DNA of 64,000 nt from Paracraurococcus ruber (GTDB lineage: Bacteria > Pseudomonadota > Alphaproteobacteria > Acetobacterales > Acetobacteraceae), in contig NZ_SMOA01000001.1 in assembly GCF_004353985.1 (NCBI RefSeq), positions 1-64,000 of the forward strand, in the 5' to 3' direction. The notes beneath the pieces were generated by a model, which was given only the letters and a program-made list of their open reading frames with translations, had not been told where the DNA came from and did no database searches. Both the position numbers and the translations under genes were made by a program. Shown in pieces: positions 52,060 to 63,247 of this stretch. How positions within the stretch are numbered: the first letter of the stretch is position 1; every line of letters starts with the position of its first letter.

Positions 52060-53595
52060 TCAGCCGGGGCCTTGCCCCGCCCCGGCCTCCCTCAGGCCCC
52101 GCCGCGACGCTTCTCGCCGGCGCCAGGCGACCGGGGCACGGTCGGTCCGCAGTGCCTGCGGCAGGCGACCACGCATGGCCAGCGCGGCGGCCAGCAGCCA
52201 GGCGACGCCGCCCGCCGCGATCTCCGCCAGCAACGTGGCCCAGGGCGGTGCCGCCAGGTTGTCCCGCGCCAGCAGAACTGCCGCTGCCATGACCAGGCCG
52301 GCGAAGACACCGGGGGCAACCTTGCGCGCCAGCCAGGCGGGGGACCGGCCGATCTCCCGCAGCACCAGGATGGTCAGCACCGGCGGCAGCGCCAGGGATG
52401 GCAGCACCCAGGCCAGCGCCGCGCCCTCGGCCGTGTGCGGCCGGACGATGGCCAGCGCCGCCAGCGGCAGGGCCAGCGTCACCGCAGCGATCTCCAGGTT
52501 CCGCCGCGCCTTCCCCAGCGCGACGAACAGGCTGTGCGTATCGCCGTAGAGGAAAGTGAGGGCGGCGCCACAGGCGACGATCCGCGCCGCTTCCCCGAGT
52601 CCCGCCCAGGCCGGGCCCAACAGCAGCGCCACCATGTCCGGGGCGACGAGGCCCAGGCCGAGGCAGATCGGCAGGGCCAGCATCGACTGCAGCTCGGCCA
52701 GTTCGCCATAGCGTTCCGCCAACGCCTCCCGGTCATGCTGCAGGGCGCAGAGCCGGGCCATGGAGATGCGGGAGACGGTCTGCCAGACCACCGCGACGGC
52801 GGCATCGACCAGCCGGAAGGCGAAATGCGCCACCGCCAGCACGCCCGGCACCACCAGGATGCTGAGCGCGAGGAGGAAGAGCCGGTACTTGCCCGCCTGC
52901 ACCACGGCGGCGGCGATCTGCGGCAGGGCGATCGGCCAGAGATCGGCCAGCGCCGCGCGGTCCAGCCGCGGCCGCAGGCCAAGGCCGCCGCGCAGCATCA
53001 GCAGGAAGGTGACCAGGGTGGAGACCGCCTGCGCGCCGATCATCGCCCAGGGCCCGTGCCCGGTCCAGGCAAGGCCGAGGCCGACCGCCAGCGCCACCGG
53101 CTGCCCCAGCAGCAGCCGGCCCGACAGCAGGCGGAACCGCTGATCCCGGACATAGAGGCCGGAGGCGGTGCCGGAGAAGGCGGCCATGGGCAGCAGCGGC
53201 GCCAGCGCCAAGGCGAGCCAGATGATCACCGGCTCCCCAGCCTCCCGCGCCAGGAGCGGGCCGAGGGCGGCGACGACGGCACCGCCCAGGATGCCGAACA
53301 GCACCGCGGCGGTGGCCGCGCTGTCGGCATGCCGCTGCTCCAGCTTGGCCAACCGCACCAGCGAGTCGGGAAAGAGTGACCCGACCACCAGTTCGGCGAT
53401 CAGGAAGGCGGCGATGGCGACGGTGCCGGTGCCGGCGGCATGCGGGCCGATGACCCGGCCGATGACCAGCATGGACAGCAGGGAGAAGCAGGCGGCAGCG
53501 ATGCTCTCGGCGAGCACCCAGACCGGCGCATGGGCCGATGGGAGGCGAAGGGGCAAGGTTGGGTGTCCGGAGAAAGGGCGGGCGCACTGACGCAA
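52060..53595 (-). CDS. oligosaccharide flippase/polysaccharide export membrane protein
   Basis: A protein of up to 511 residues with about 12-14 transmembrane helices, in the MOP/Wzx flippase superfamily. Typical blocks include SMLVIGRVIGPHAAGTGTVAIAAF, LWPIALPQIAAAVVQAGKYRL and a late LLLGPAWAGLGEAARIVACGA. It would flip lipid-linked sugar units across the inner membrane. The N-terminus is uncertain: a TTG at 53595 gives the longest frame, another TTG lies at 53556, and no good ribosome site is visible. No glycosyltransferase cluster is adjacent. It converges with the giant surface-protein gene. Confidence 0.8.
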   Translation of the reverse strand: MRQCARPFSGHPTLPLRLPSAHAPVWVLAESIAAACFSLLSMLVIGRVIGPHAAGTGTVAIAAFLIAELVVGSLFPDSLVRLAKLEQRHADSAATAAVLFGILGGAVVAALGPLLAREAGEPVIIWLALALAPLLPMAAFSGTASGLYVRDQRFRLLSGRLLLGQPVALAVGLGLAWTGHGPWAMIGAQAVSTLVTFLLMLRGGLGLRPRLDRAALADLWPIALPQIAAAVVQAGKYRLFLLALSILVVPGVLAVAHFAFRLVDAAVAVVWQTVSRISMARLCALQHDREALAERYGELAELQSMLALPICLGLGLVAPDMVALLLGPAWAGLGEAARIVACGAALTFLYGDTHSLFVALGKARRNLEIAAVTLALPLAALAIVRPHTAEGAALAWVLPSLALPPVLTILVLREIGRSPAWLARKVAPGVFAGLVMAAAVLLARDNLAAPPWATLLAEIAAGGVAWLLAAALAMRGRLPQALRTDRAPVAWRRREASRRGLREAGAGQGPG

Positions 53596-53850
53596 GACCT
53601 CCCGCGCCCGGCGGTGGCCGGCGCGCGGGACGTGAGGCTGGGGACCGACGGAAAACGGCCGGTCCGGGCCAGGGGTCAGGGCGGCGTCACGCCGGCTGCA
53701 TCGGACATGGGGAGACGGCTAGGGCCATGGCACGCCACGGTCCAATGGACAGACGGTGATTCCGGTTGCGCAGCGGTCTCCGTTGGGGAGGGCGGCCAGG
53801 GGAGGGAAAGGATCCTGCGGCAGGAGTGTTCCTGCGTACGCATGGCTTCC

Positions 53851-53898
53851 ACCCGATATGGTGGGTGACAATGCGATAGTGCCACCATATATGGATTG
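53851..53898 (+). promoter_or_regulatory. nrdJ promoter with candidate tandem NrdR boxes
   Basis: Two ATAT-centred dyads, ACCCGATATGGTGGGT (53851-53866) and CCACCATATATGGATT (53882-53897), lie 31 bases centre to centre. That is the three-turn spacing of paired NrdR boxes; each matches 11 of 16 positions of the ACACWATATATWGTGT consensus by eye. A sigma-70-like pair GTGACA (53865-53870) and TATATG (53888-53893), 17 bases apart, is embedded in them. The rest of the 341-base gap (53596-53936) holds no gene and no recognisable cobalamin riboswitch. Confidence 0.6.
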
Positions 53899-53936
53899 GA
53901 AGGCCCCGGGCTTCGGGGCCGCATGGAAGGCCAGCA

Positions 53937-56360
53937 ATGGACGGTTCCCTCCCCGGCGCGGATTGGGCGCGGCATGTCAGGCTCCCGGGAGCCAGCTTCG
54001 GCACGGTCCCGGCGCCCGCGCGCGCACTCGACCCAGGCATGGGGATCGCGGTCGCACGCCGCACCATCTTCCGGCCGGAGGATAAGGAGGACTTCGGCCG
54101 CGTCGCCGACCGCGTGGCCGCCGGCAACATGGCGCTGCTCGGCGCCGAGGCGGACCCGGTGGAGCAGGCGCGGCTGCGCAACGCCATCGCGAGCGGCGCC
54201 CTCATCACTTCCGGCCGGCACCTCCAGCATGGCGATGCGGCGCAGCCGGGCCGGAACATGGAAGTGTTCACCAATTGTGCGACCGCCGCAGCCTCTTTCA
54301 GCCTGTTCTACCTGCTGCTGAACGGCAGCGGCGTCGGCCGCGCCTATGACGACGACCTGGCGGTGGTGGATTGGGGCCGGGCGCCGCGCCTGCTGCTGCG
54401 GCTTGACCCGAACCATGCCGATTGGCCCCGCACCCGCGCCGACCTGCACCGCTTCGGCGCGGAGTTCGGCCTGCTGCCCTGGGGCGCGACCCTCGAGGCC
54501 TTCTCGGCAGAGCAGGAGGCGGCGGTCCGCGCCTGGATCGTGCGGGAGGTGGTGACGGACGCCACGGCTCCGCCCAACGACGCCATCCGCCACGCCATCG
54601 CCGATAGCCGGGAAGGCTGGGCGAAGGCGGTGGAACTCCTGGAAAGCATGGCCTTCGCCGGCGCCGCCGACCGCACGCTGCTGCTGGACCTGTCGCTGAT
54701 CCGGCCGCGCGGCGCGCCGATCGGCGGCATGCAGGGGCGCCCGGCTTCCGGCCCGCTGTCGCTGCTGCGCGGCCTCGTTGCGCTGCGCCGGCACGTGATC
54801 GAGCCGGCGCGGCGCCGCGGCCCGGACGATGCGGCGCTGCAGCCCTGGGAACAGGCGTTGCTGGTGGATCACTACCTTTCGGTCGAGGTGCAGGTGGGCG
54901 GTGCCCGCCGCGCCGCGCGCATGGCGACCAAGAACTGGCGCGATGCCGGGATCCTGCGCTTCATCCGCGCCAAGTCGGAAGGCGGGCTCTGGACCGCCAA
55001 CAATTCGGTGATGGTGGATGCGGCGTTCTGGGACGGCGTGCGCGCCGCAAGGTCCGGCAGCACGCAGCCGGAGCACGCCCACGCGCTGGCCGTGTTCGAG
55101 GAAGCGACGCGCTGCGCCTTCATCAATGGCGAACCGGGCTTCATAAACGGCGACCGGCTGGAGGACATGCGGGTCGGCGCCGCCCGCGCCAAGCCGGTCC
55201 ATGCGGATGGGCGCGATGTCCGCTCCGCCCGCTATCGGGCGGACCATGCCGTGCCGCTGCTGGCCGAACTGGCGCGTCGGGCGCAGACCGCATGCTTTCC
55301 GGTGACGACCAATCCTTGCGGCGAGATCACGCTGCATGTGACGGGCGGCTATTGCGTCATCGCGGATTTCGCGCCGCTGCTGGCCTGCCCGGTGGAACTT
55401 GGCGGGATGACGCCAGGCGCCGTGCCCGCCGATGTCGCCGCCGCCTGGGATGCCCGGGTGGAGGACAGTGTCCGCCTTGGCGTCCGCTTCCTGATGCGCG
55501 CCAACCTGATGGATGCGCTGTACGGGGAGGAGGTGCGGCGCACCAACCGCATGGGCCTCGGGCCGACCGGCCTGCATGAATGGGCCTGGATGCGTTGGGG
55601 CCTGGGGTTCGACGACCTTCTCGACGAGGACCGCGCCGCGCCGTTCTGGGCGATGCTGGACCGGCTGTCGGCGGCCGCGAAGGCCGAGGCGCTGGCCTAT
55701 GCCGACCAGCTTGGCCTGGCGGAACCGGTCACCATCACCACCGTGAAGCCCGCTGGCACCACCAGCAAGCTGTTCGGCCTGACGGAGGGCGCGCATCTGC
55801 CGCCGCGGCGGCAATATCTCCGCTGGGTGCAGTTCAAGGGCACGAAGGACGACGGCGGCGCCTGGGCCGCCGACAGCGATCCGCTGCTGGCGGAATACGA
55901 AGCGCGCGGCTATCCGATCCGCACCCTGCGGAGCTTCCCCGGCATGGCCGTGGTGGGCTTCCCGACGCTGCCGCTGATCCAGCGCCTCGGCATCGGGGAT
56001 CGCCTCGTGACGGCGCCGGAGGCATCGCCGGAAGACCAGTATCGCTGGCTGTCGCTGCTCGAACGCCACTGGATCGGCGCCGAACGGGGAAATCAGGTCT
56101 CCTACACGCTGAAGGTCTTCACCGACCGGCACGACCTGGAGGCGTTCCGCGCCATGCTGCTGGACCACCAGCCGCATATCCGCTGCTGCGCCATCCTGCC
56201 CAGCCGGCCCGACCACGCGCTGGGCTACGAATACCTGCCGGAGGAGGAAGTGCCCGCCGGCCGCTTCGCCGCGCTGGTGGAATCGGTGCGCGACCCGGCG
56301 CTGCATGAGGCGGTGGACTTGGCGCATCTGCAATGCGCCGGCGGTGTCTGCCCGATCTGA
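53937..56360 (+). CDS. nrdJ: class II (adenosylcobalamin-dependent) ribonucleotide reductase
   Basis: An 807-residue AdoCbl-dependent ribonucleotide reductase that makes deoxyribonucleotides without oxygen dependence. Landmarks are the substrate-site cysteine C114 in FTNCATAAASF, NGSGVGRAY, the thiyl-radical motif TNPCGEI, VKPAGTTSKLFG, and the C-terminal redox pair C800/C805 in QCAGGVCPI. No separate small subunit is needed. GGAAGG six bases before the ATG is a good ribosome site. Candidate NrdR boxes overlap the promoter. The next gene converges eight bases downstream. The diphosphate versus triphosphate substrate class was not resolved. Confidence 0.88.
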   Translation: MDGSLPGADWARHVRLPGASFGTVPAPARALDPGMGIAVARRTIFRPEDKEDFGRVADRVAAGNMALLGAEADPVEQARLRNAIASGALITSGRHLQHGDAAQPGRNMEVFTNCATAAASFSLFYLLLNGSGVGRAYDDDLAVVDWGRAPRLLLRLDPNHADWPRTRADLHRFGAEFGLLPWGATLEAFSAEQEAAVRAWIVREVVTDATAPPNDAIRHAIADSREGWAKAVELLESMAFAGAADRTLLLDLSLIRPRGAPIGGMQGRPASGPLSLLRGLVALRRHVIEPARRRGPDDAALQPWEQALLVDHYLSVEVQVGGARRAARMATKNWRDAGILRFIRAKSEGGLWTANNSVMVDAAFWDGVRAARSGSTQPEHAHALAVFEEATRCAFINGEPGFINGDRLEDMRVGAARAKPVHADGRDVRSARYRADHAVPLLAELARRAQTACFPVTTNPCGEITLHVTGGYCVIADFAPLLACPVELGGMTPGAVPADVAAAWDARVEDSVRLGVRFLMRANLMDALYGEEVRRTNRMGLGPTGLHEWAWMRWGLGFDDLLDEDRAAPFWAMLDRLSAAAKAEALAYADQLGLAEPVTITTVKPAGTTSKLFGLTEGAHLPPRRQYLRWVQFKGTKDDGGAWAADSDPLLAEYEARGYPIRTLRSFPGMAVVGFPTLPLIQRLGIGDRLVTAPEASPEDQYRWLSLLERHWIGAERGNQVSYTLKVFTDRHDLEAFRAMLLDHQPHIRCCAILPSRPDHALGYEYLPEEEVPAGRFAALVESVRDPALHEAVDLAHLQCAGGVCPI

Positions 56361-56367
56361 GGACGCG

Positions 56368-56793
56368 TCAGCGCCGCGCGGCGTCGCGCCGCACGCGCAC
56401 CAGGACCTCGATGCCGCCCGGGCGATCGGCAAGCGCCTGGCGCAGCAAAGCCAGCAGCGTCTCGGGCGAGACGTCGAGGTCCACGGTCTGCCCGGTTTCC
56501 TCATAGACCAGGTGCGAATGCGGCTCCGGCACCGTGTCGAAGACCGGCTCGCCGGAGATGCTCGGCAGCCGGCCCAGCAACCCATGCGCGGCCAGCATGT
56601 CCAGGTGGCGCGCGAGCACCTGCGGCGCAGCGGGCAGGCCGGCGCGGGCGGCAAGCGCCTCGGCATCGGCCAGCGTCACATGGGTCTCCGGCGCGGCGCG
56701 CAGCAGGGCCAGCAGCCGGGCAAGGTCGCCTGTCCCGGGCAGCCCGGCGCGCCGCAGATCCTGGCGACACAGGCCAGCCAGGCTGCGGCCCAT
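56368..56793 (-). CDS. Fur family transcriptional regulator (Irr/PerR-like)
   Basis: A 141-residue Fur-type protein. A winged helix occupies about 1-85 (TLADAEALAARAGLPAAPQVLARHLDML is the recognition region), followed by the metal-binding segment PHSHLVYEETGQTVDLD with H92 and H94. The C-terminal CxxC zinc motifs of classical Fur are absent, as in Irr-like members. GGAGGACAACG precedes the ATG. It lies downstream of katG on the same strand, but an intrinsic terminator separates them, so it probably has its own promoter. A peroxide- or iron-responsive role is suggested by context only. Confidence 0.8.
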   Translation of the reverse strand: MGRSLAGLCRQDLRRAGLPGTGDLARLLALLRAAPETHVTLADAEALAARAGLPAAPQVLARHLDMLAAHGLLGRLPSISGEPVFDTVPEPHSHLVYEETGQTVDLDVSPETLLALLRQALADRPGGIEVLVRVRRDAARR

Positions 56794-56821
56794 CGTTGTC
56801 CTCCCGTCCCTTCAGTCTTGG

Positions 56822-56847
56822 CCGCGCCGGGCACAGGCCCCGGCGCG
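56822..56847. repeat. hairpin in the Fur-like gene upstream region
   Basis: CCGCGCCGGG (56822-56831) pairs perfectly with CCCGGCGCGG (56838-56847) across six bases. It lies about 30 bases upstream of the Fur-like start on the same transcript and may affect its expression or add to katG termination. Confidence 0.45.
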
Positions 56848-56938
56848 GCGAGCGATGGCTGGATGCGGCCTGCGAATCCGCCAGTGGCCGCATGTCACGC
56901 GACGAACCGGGCGCCGCAGGGGTCCGGCTGCGGCCGAG

Positions 56939-56974
56939 AAAAAAGGGGCGCGGCCGGTTCCCCGGCTGCGCCCC
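56939..56974 (-). terminator. intrinsic terminator of katG
   Basis: Read on the minus strand, GGGGCGCAGCCGG (56974-56962) pairs with CCGGCCGCGCCCC (56957-56945; 12 of 13 positions) around GGAA, and is followed by six T residues (56944-56939). This is a canonical rho-independent terminator beginning 11 bases after the katG stop codon. Confidence 0.9.
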
Positions 56975-56985
56975 GTCAGCCTCGC

Positions 56986-59343
<2,358 letters not shown>

Positions 59344-59355
59344 TCAATCGCGGCG

Positions 59356-59370
59356 ATAGGCATTCCCTAT
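59356..59370. promoter_or_regulatory. OxyR half-operator ATAG-N7-CTAT
   Basis: ATAG (59356-59359) and CTAT (59367-59370) are separated by exactly seven bases, matching one dyad of the OxyR consensus ATAG-N7-CTAT-N7-ATAG-N7-CTAT. It lies 21 bases upstream of the oxyR start, in the katG-oxyR divergent gap. The neighbouring second dyad is degenerate: CAAT occurs where CTAT is expected at 59345-59348. Confidence 0.72.
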
Positions 59371-59391
59371 AACGGCAGCACGACTGACCCG

Positions 59392-60297
59392 ATGAACCTC
59401 CGCGACCTTCGATACCTGCTGGCGGTGGCCGAGCATGGCCATTTCGGGCGTGCCGCGGAAGCCTGCGGCGTCAGCCAGCCCACACTCTCCGTCCAGGTCC
59501 GCAAGCTGGAGGAGTTGCTCGGCGTGGCGCTGTTCGAGCGCACGAGCAAGGCGGTGGCGCCGACCGCCGCCTGCGAGAGGCTGCTGGGCCATGTCCGGAT
59601 GGCGGTGGCGGAGGCGGATTCGATTCTGGCGGTGGCGGCCAACCTTCGGGACCCGCTGGCCGGGCGCTTCCGCCTGGGCATCATCCCGACGCTGGCACCC
59701 TACCTGCTGCCGCTGGTCTTCGCCGCGCTGAAGGATGCGCTGCCGGCGCTGGAGGTGGAACCCTGGGAGGACCAGACCACCGCCCTGTTGGATCGGCTGC
59801 GGGCGCATGAACTGGACGCCGCGCTGCTGGCGACCGCGGTGGACGGGCCGGACCTGGCCAGCGAGGTGCTGTTCGACGAGCCCTTCCTGGCCGCCCTGCC
59901 ACCCGAGCATCCGCTGGCTGCGCGAGCCGTGGTGGCGGAGGAGGACCTGGCCGAGGACATGCTGGTGCTGGCCGAGGGACATTGCCTCCGCGACCAGGCG
60001 CTGGCCGCCTGCGGCCGCGGCGGTGCGCTCGGCGGCGCGCTGCGGGCCGCCAGCCTGTCGACGCTGCTGAACATGGTGGCGGCGGGGTATGGCACTACCA
60101 TGATCCCGGGGCTGGCGGCCGGGGCGGCGCAGGATGTGGGCATCGTGCTGCGGCCGCTGGCGGCGCAGGCCGGGCGGACGGTGCGCATCGCCTGGCGGGC
60201 GCGCTACCCGCGTCGGTCGGCGGTCGATGCGGTGGGAGAGGTGATCGCGGCGCGACTGCGTGGCTTCGCCGCCGGGGCGACGGCCGGGACCATCTGA
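59392..60297 (+). CDS. oxyR: OxyR family hydrogen-peroxide sensor (LysR type)
   Basis: A 301-residue LysR-type activator. The N-terminal winged helix (about 1-60) contains FGRAAEACGVSQPTLSVQVRKLE. The redox cysteines are C198 and C207 in GHCLRDQALAAC, at the same eight-residue separation as C199/C208 of E. coli OxyR. That makes this a true peroxide sensor rather than a generic LysR protein. It diverges from katG, its expected target. The ATG at 59392 matches the family start MNLRDLRYLLAV. Confidence 0.95.
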   Translation: MNLRDLRYLLAVAEHGHFGRAAEACGVSQPTLSVQVRKLEELLGVALFERTSKAVAPTAACERLLGHVRMAVAEADSILAVAANLRDPLAGRFRLGIIPTLAPYLLPLVFAALKDALPALEVEPWEDQTTALLDRLRAHELDAALLATAVDGPDLASEVLFDEPFLAALPPEHPLAARAVVAEEDLAEDMLVLAEGHCLRDQALAACGRGGALGGALRAASLSTLLNMVAAGYGTTMIPGLAAGAAQDVGIVLRPLAAQAGRTVRIAWRARYPRRSAVDAVGEVIAARLRGFAAGATAGTI

Positions 60298-60543
60298 CGC
60301 CAGCCTGCGCCCATACCGGTATTCGCCGCCCGGCATGAGGCCCGGGACGCCGCCTCCCGGCCGCCGGGCCGGATGCGATGCCTGCGGGCCGCGCTTCGCC
60401 GCCGGCGATGGACGGCAGCGCCTGGGCCTGCCTCGCCGGTGCCATCCGTGCGCCGTGCCGCCCGGCTTCCGTGCCGGCCCCGCTGCGCGCACACTCAACC
60501 GGCCCGGCGCAGGCCCGGGCCCTTGCAGGGGAACCATGCCGGC

Positions 60544-61554
60544 ATGATCCGCGCCGCCATCATCGGGCTGGGGGCCTGGGGCCAGAATCTGGTCCGCCAC
60601 CTCGGCCCCGACAGCCCGCATATCCGCTTCACCGCCGCCGCCACCCGCACGCCGGCGAAGGCGCGCGACTTCGCCGCGGCGCATGGGCTGCGGATGCTGG
60701 AAAGCTACGAGGCGGCGCTGGCCGACCCCGAGGTGGATGCGGTGGTGCTGGCGACGCCGCACACCCAGCATACCGGCCAGATCATCGCCGCCGCCCGCGC
60801 CGGCAAGCCTGTGTTCAGCGAGAAGCCGCTGGGCGTGGACGCCGCCGCGGCCCGCGCCGCCGCGCAGGCCTGCGCCGAGGCAGGCGTTACCCTCGGCGTC
60901 GGCTACAACTGGCGCTTCCAGCCGGCGCTGCGGGAGATCCGGAGGCTGATCGAGGACGGCACGCTCGGGCGCGTGCTGCACATGGAGGGGAATTTTTGCG
61001 GCGCCAGCGCCTACCGCTTCCCGCCCGGCCATTGGCGGCATGACCGGGAGGAAGGGCCGGCCGGCGGCATGACCGGGCGCGGCGTGCATGTGGTGGATGC
61101 GATGCTGTACCTGGCGGGCCCGATCGCGCAGGTGACGGCGCAAAGCTTCCGGCTGGTGCAGGACTATGGCATGGACGACACCACCTCCATGCTGTTCCGC
61201 TTCCGCGGCGGCGCCACCGGCTATCTCGGCACCGTCATCGCCACGGCGGAGACCTGGCGGCTGCAGGTCTTCGGCAGCGAGGGCTGGGCCGAGGTCGGCG
61301 ATGTCGAGCACCTGCATACCTGGAGCCTGAAGCTCTGCCGCCTGGACCGCGCCGACATCGCGCGGAAGGCGCCGCCCGAGGTCATCACCTATTCGGCGGC
61401 GCGGACCGAGCGCGCCGAGCTCGAGCATTTCGCGCAGGCCGCGCTGGCCCGCCGCCCGCTGGTGACGCCGGAGGGCGATGCGGTGCACAATGTCGCGCTG
61501 CTGGACGCCATCAGGGCGTCCATCCGCAGCGGCGCGCCGGTGCCGGTCGCATGA
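60544..61554 (+). CDS. Gfo/Idh/MocA family oxidoreductase
   Basis: A 336-residue NAD(P)-dependent sugar/inositol-type dehydrogenase. The Rossmann motif is AAIIGLGAWGQN (4-15), the catalytic-lysine motif is FSEKPLGVD, and the C-terminal domain contains GGMTGRGVHVVDAMLYLAG with the active-site histidine. It is the first gene of a likely operon with the tripartite tricarboxylate transporter receptor, whose start follows by one base. The transported compound may therefore be its substrate, but this is unproven. Confidence 0.9.
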   Translation: MIRAAIIGLGAWGQNLVRHLGPDSPHIRFTAAATRTPAKARDFAAAHGLRMLESYEAALADPEVDAVVLATPHTQHTGQIIAAARAGKPVFSEKPLGVDAAAARAAAQACAEAGVTLGVGYNWRFQPALREIRRLIEDGTLGRVLHMEGNFCGASAYRFPPGHWRHDREEGPAGGMTGRGVHVVDAMLYLAGPIAQVTAQSFRLVQDYGMDDTTSMLFRFRGGATGYLGTVIATAETWRLQVFGSEGWAEVGDVEHLHTWSLKLCRLDRADIARKAPPEVITYSAARTERAELEHFAQAALARRPLVTPEGDAVHNVALLDAIRASIRSGAPVPVA

Positions 61555-61555
61555 C

Positions 61556-62554
61556 ATGGCGCAAGTCCTGGCCGGGGTGCCGCGCGGCATGAGGCGACGC
61601 GGGCTGCTCGGCCTCGCCGCGCTGGGCGGGACGGCGCAGGCGCAGGGGGCGGGCTGGCCGACGCGGCCGATACGCGTCGTCGTGCCCTCCCCGCCCGGCG
61701 GGCCGCCGGACCTGATCCTGCGGGTCATCGCGCCGCGGCTGCAGTCGCTGCTCGGCCAGCCCATCCTCACCGAAAACCGTGCCGGCGGCGGCGGGCTGGT
61801 CGGCACTGCCTATGTCGCGCGGCTTCCGGCGGATGGCTACACATGGCTGTTCACCACCGCTTCCCATGTCAACATCCCGCCCTTCAACGACAATGCCGGC
61901 TACGACCCGGTGCGGGACTTCGCGCATGTGACGCTGGCTGCGCAGAATTTCGGCCAGGCGCTGGTGGTGCATCCCGCCCTGCCGGCGCAGGACCTGGCCG
62001 GGCTGCTGGCGCTGGCACGGCAGCGGCCGGGGCAGCTGACCTATGTGAATGCCGGCAACGGCACGGCCAGCCATATCCCGGCCGAATTGCTGCAGGCGAT
62101 GACCGGCACGGATCTCCTCTCCGTTCCCTATCGCGGCGTCGCGGAGGGGATGACGGATCTGCTGGCGGGGCGCGTGGACCTGTTCTTCGTCGGCACGCAA
62201 ATCGCCGTGCAGCATGTGCAGGAGGGGAGGCTGCGCGCCCTGGCGCTGACCGGCGCGCGTCGCTGGCGCGGGCTGCCGGCGGTGCCGACCATGGCGGAAC
62301 AGGGGCTGCCGGGCTTCGAGGTGGTGAACTGGTTCGGCCTATGGCTGCCCGCCGGCGCGCCGCTCGGTATGGTGCAGCAGATCCACGCCGCGGTAGCGCA
62401 GGCGGTGGAGGATCCGGAGGTGCGGCGGCAATTCGACGCGCAGGGGCTGGAAGGCGTGGCCATGCCACCCGGCCGCTTCGCCGATTTCGTCGCGGCGCAG
62501 GCCCGCATCGCGCAGGACATCGCCAGGCGGGTCGGGACGAAGCCGGTGCCGTAG
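61556..62554 (+). CDS. Bug/TctC family periplasmic receptor of a tripartite tricarboxylate transporter
   Basis: A receptor of 332 residues (321 if it starts at the ATG at 61589). The signal peptide RRRGLLGLAALGGTAQA is followed by Bug-family blocks: WPTRPIRVVVPSPPGGPPDL, ENRAGGGGLVGTAYVAR, YVNAGNGTASHIPAELLQ and VPYRGVAEGMTDLLAGRVDLFF. It binds a carboxylate in the periplasm for the TctAB membrane complex encoded immediately downstream. It follows the MocA-type gene by one base. Confidence 0.92.
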   Translation: MAQVLAGVPRGMRRRGLLGLAALGGTAQAQGAGWPTRPIRVVVPSPPGGPPDLILRVIAPRLQSLLGQPILTENRAGGGGLVGTAYVARLPADGYTWLFTTASHVNIPPFNDNAGYDPVRDFAHVTLAAQNFGQALVVHPALPAQDLAGLLALARQRPGQLTYVNAGNGTASHIPAELLQAMTGTDLLSVPYRGVAEGMTDLLAGRVDLFFVGTQIAVQHVQEGRLRALALTGARRWRGLPAVPTMAEQGLPGFEVVNWFGLWLPAGAPLGMVQQIHAAVAQAVEDPEVRRQFDAQGLEGVAMPPGRFADFVAAQARIAQDIARRVGTKPVP

Positions 62555-62733
62555 CGGCCGTGGCCCGGCGCGCCTTGGCCTGCGGAGCGCCGATCGGCGA
62601 GTCCGGCCCGCGCAGGCGGCGGCCGGTCGGCTTGTCGCCCTGGCGGGCACGCGGTACCGGGGATGGGCGGCAGCGCGGCCCGGCCCGGCTGCCGGGGACG
62701 ACGGCGCCGGGCGGAAAAGGACATCCCGCGCGC

Positions 62734-63246
62734 ATGCCGCCCTCCCGCCTCTCAGGCCCCGACCTGGCCGTCGGCCTTTGCGTCCTGTTGCTGGGCGCGG
62801 TGGTTCTCTGGCAGGCGACCGCCATCCCGGACTCGCCGATCTATGCCCAGGTCGGGCCGAAGGCGGTGCCCTATGCGGTCGGCGCCGGGCTGCTTGCGCT
62901 CGGCGCCGGGCTGACGCTCAGCGGGCTGCGCGGCGGCTGGTCCTGGACGCTGGAGGAGGTGCGGGAGGCGCCACCCCGCAACCTGCGCGCCTTCCTGCTG
63001 CTCCTGGCCGGGTTGCTGGTGAACCTGGTGCTGATCGTGCCGCTCGGCTTCTCGCTCGCCGCCGCGGGGCAATTCGTGCTGGTGGCGGCCGCCTTCGGGT
63101 CCCGCCGCACCCTGCGCGATGCCGGCCTGGCGCTGGTGCTGTGCCTGGCCGTGTGGTTCGGCTTCGTCGAGCTGCTCGGGGTGAATATCGGCGCCGGCCT
63201 GCTGGAGGAAGCGGTGCTGCTCGCCCTGGGTCAGGAGCCAGCCTGA
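62734..63246 (+). CDS. tctB: TctB family small permease subunit
   Basis: A 170-residue membrane protein with four to five helices in the TctB family ([36 protein letters not shown], and a C-terminal [11 protein letters not shown] segment). It is the small membrane subunit of a tripartite tricarboxylate transporter. AAAAGG lies upstream of the ATG. One base separates its stop from the TctA start, so the two are translationally coupled. The 179-base gap before it holds no gene. Confidence 0.9.
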   Translation: MPPSRLSGPDLAVGLCVLLLGAVVLWQATAIPDSPIYAQVGPKAVPYAVGAGLLALGAGLTLSGLRGGWSWTLEEVREAPPRNLRAFLLLLAGLLVNLVLIVPLGFSLAAAGQFVLVAAAFGSRRTLRDAGLALVLCLAVWFGFVELLGVNIGAGLLEEAVLLALGQEPA

Positions 63247-63247
63247 G

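Noticed and set aside
53596-53936. Possible cobalamin riboswitch upstream of the B12-dependent nrdJ
   Set aside because: No B12-box-like sequence or matching stem arrangement was found; the dyads near the start fit NrdR boxes better.
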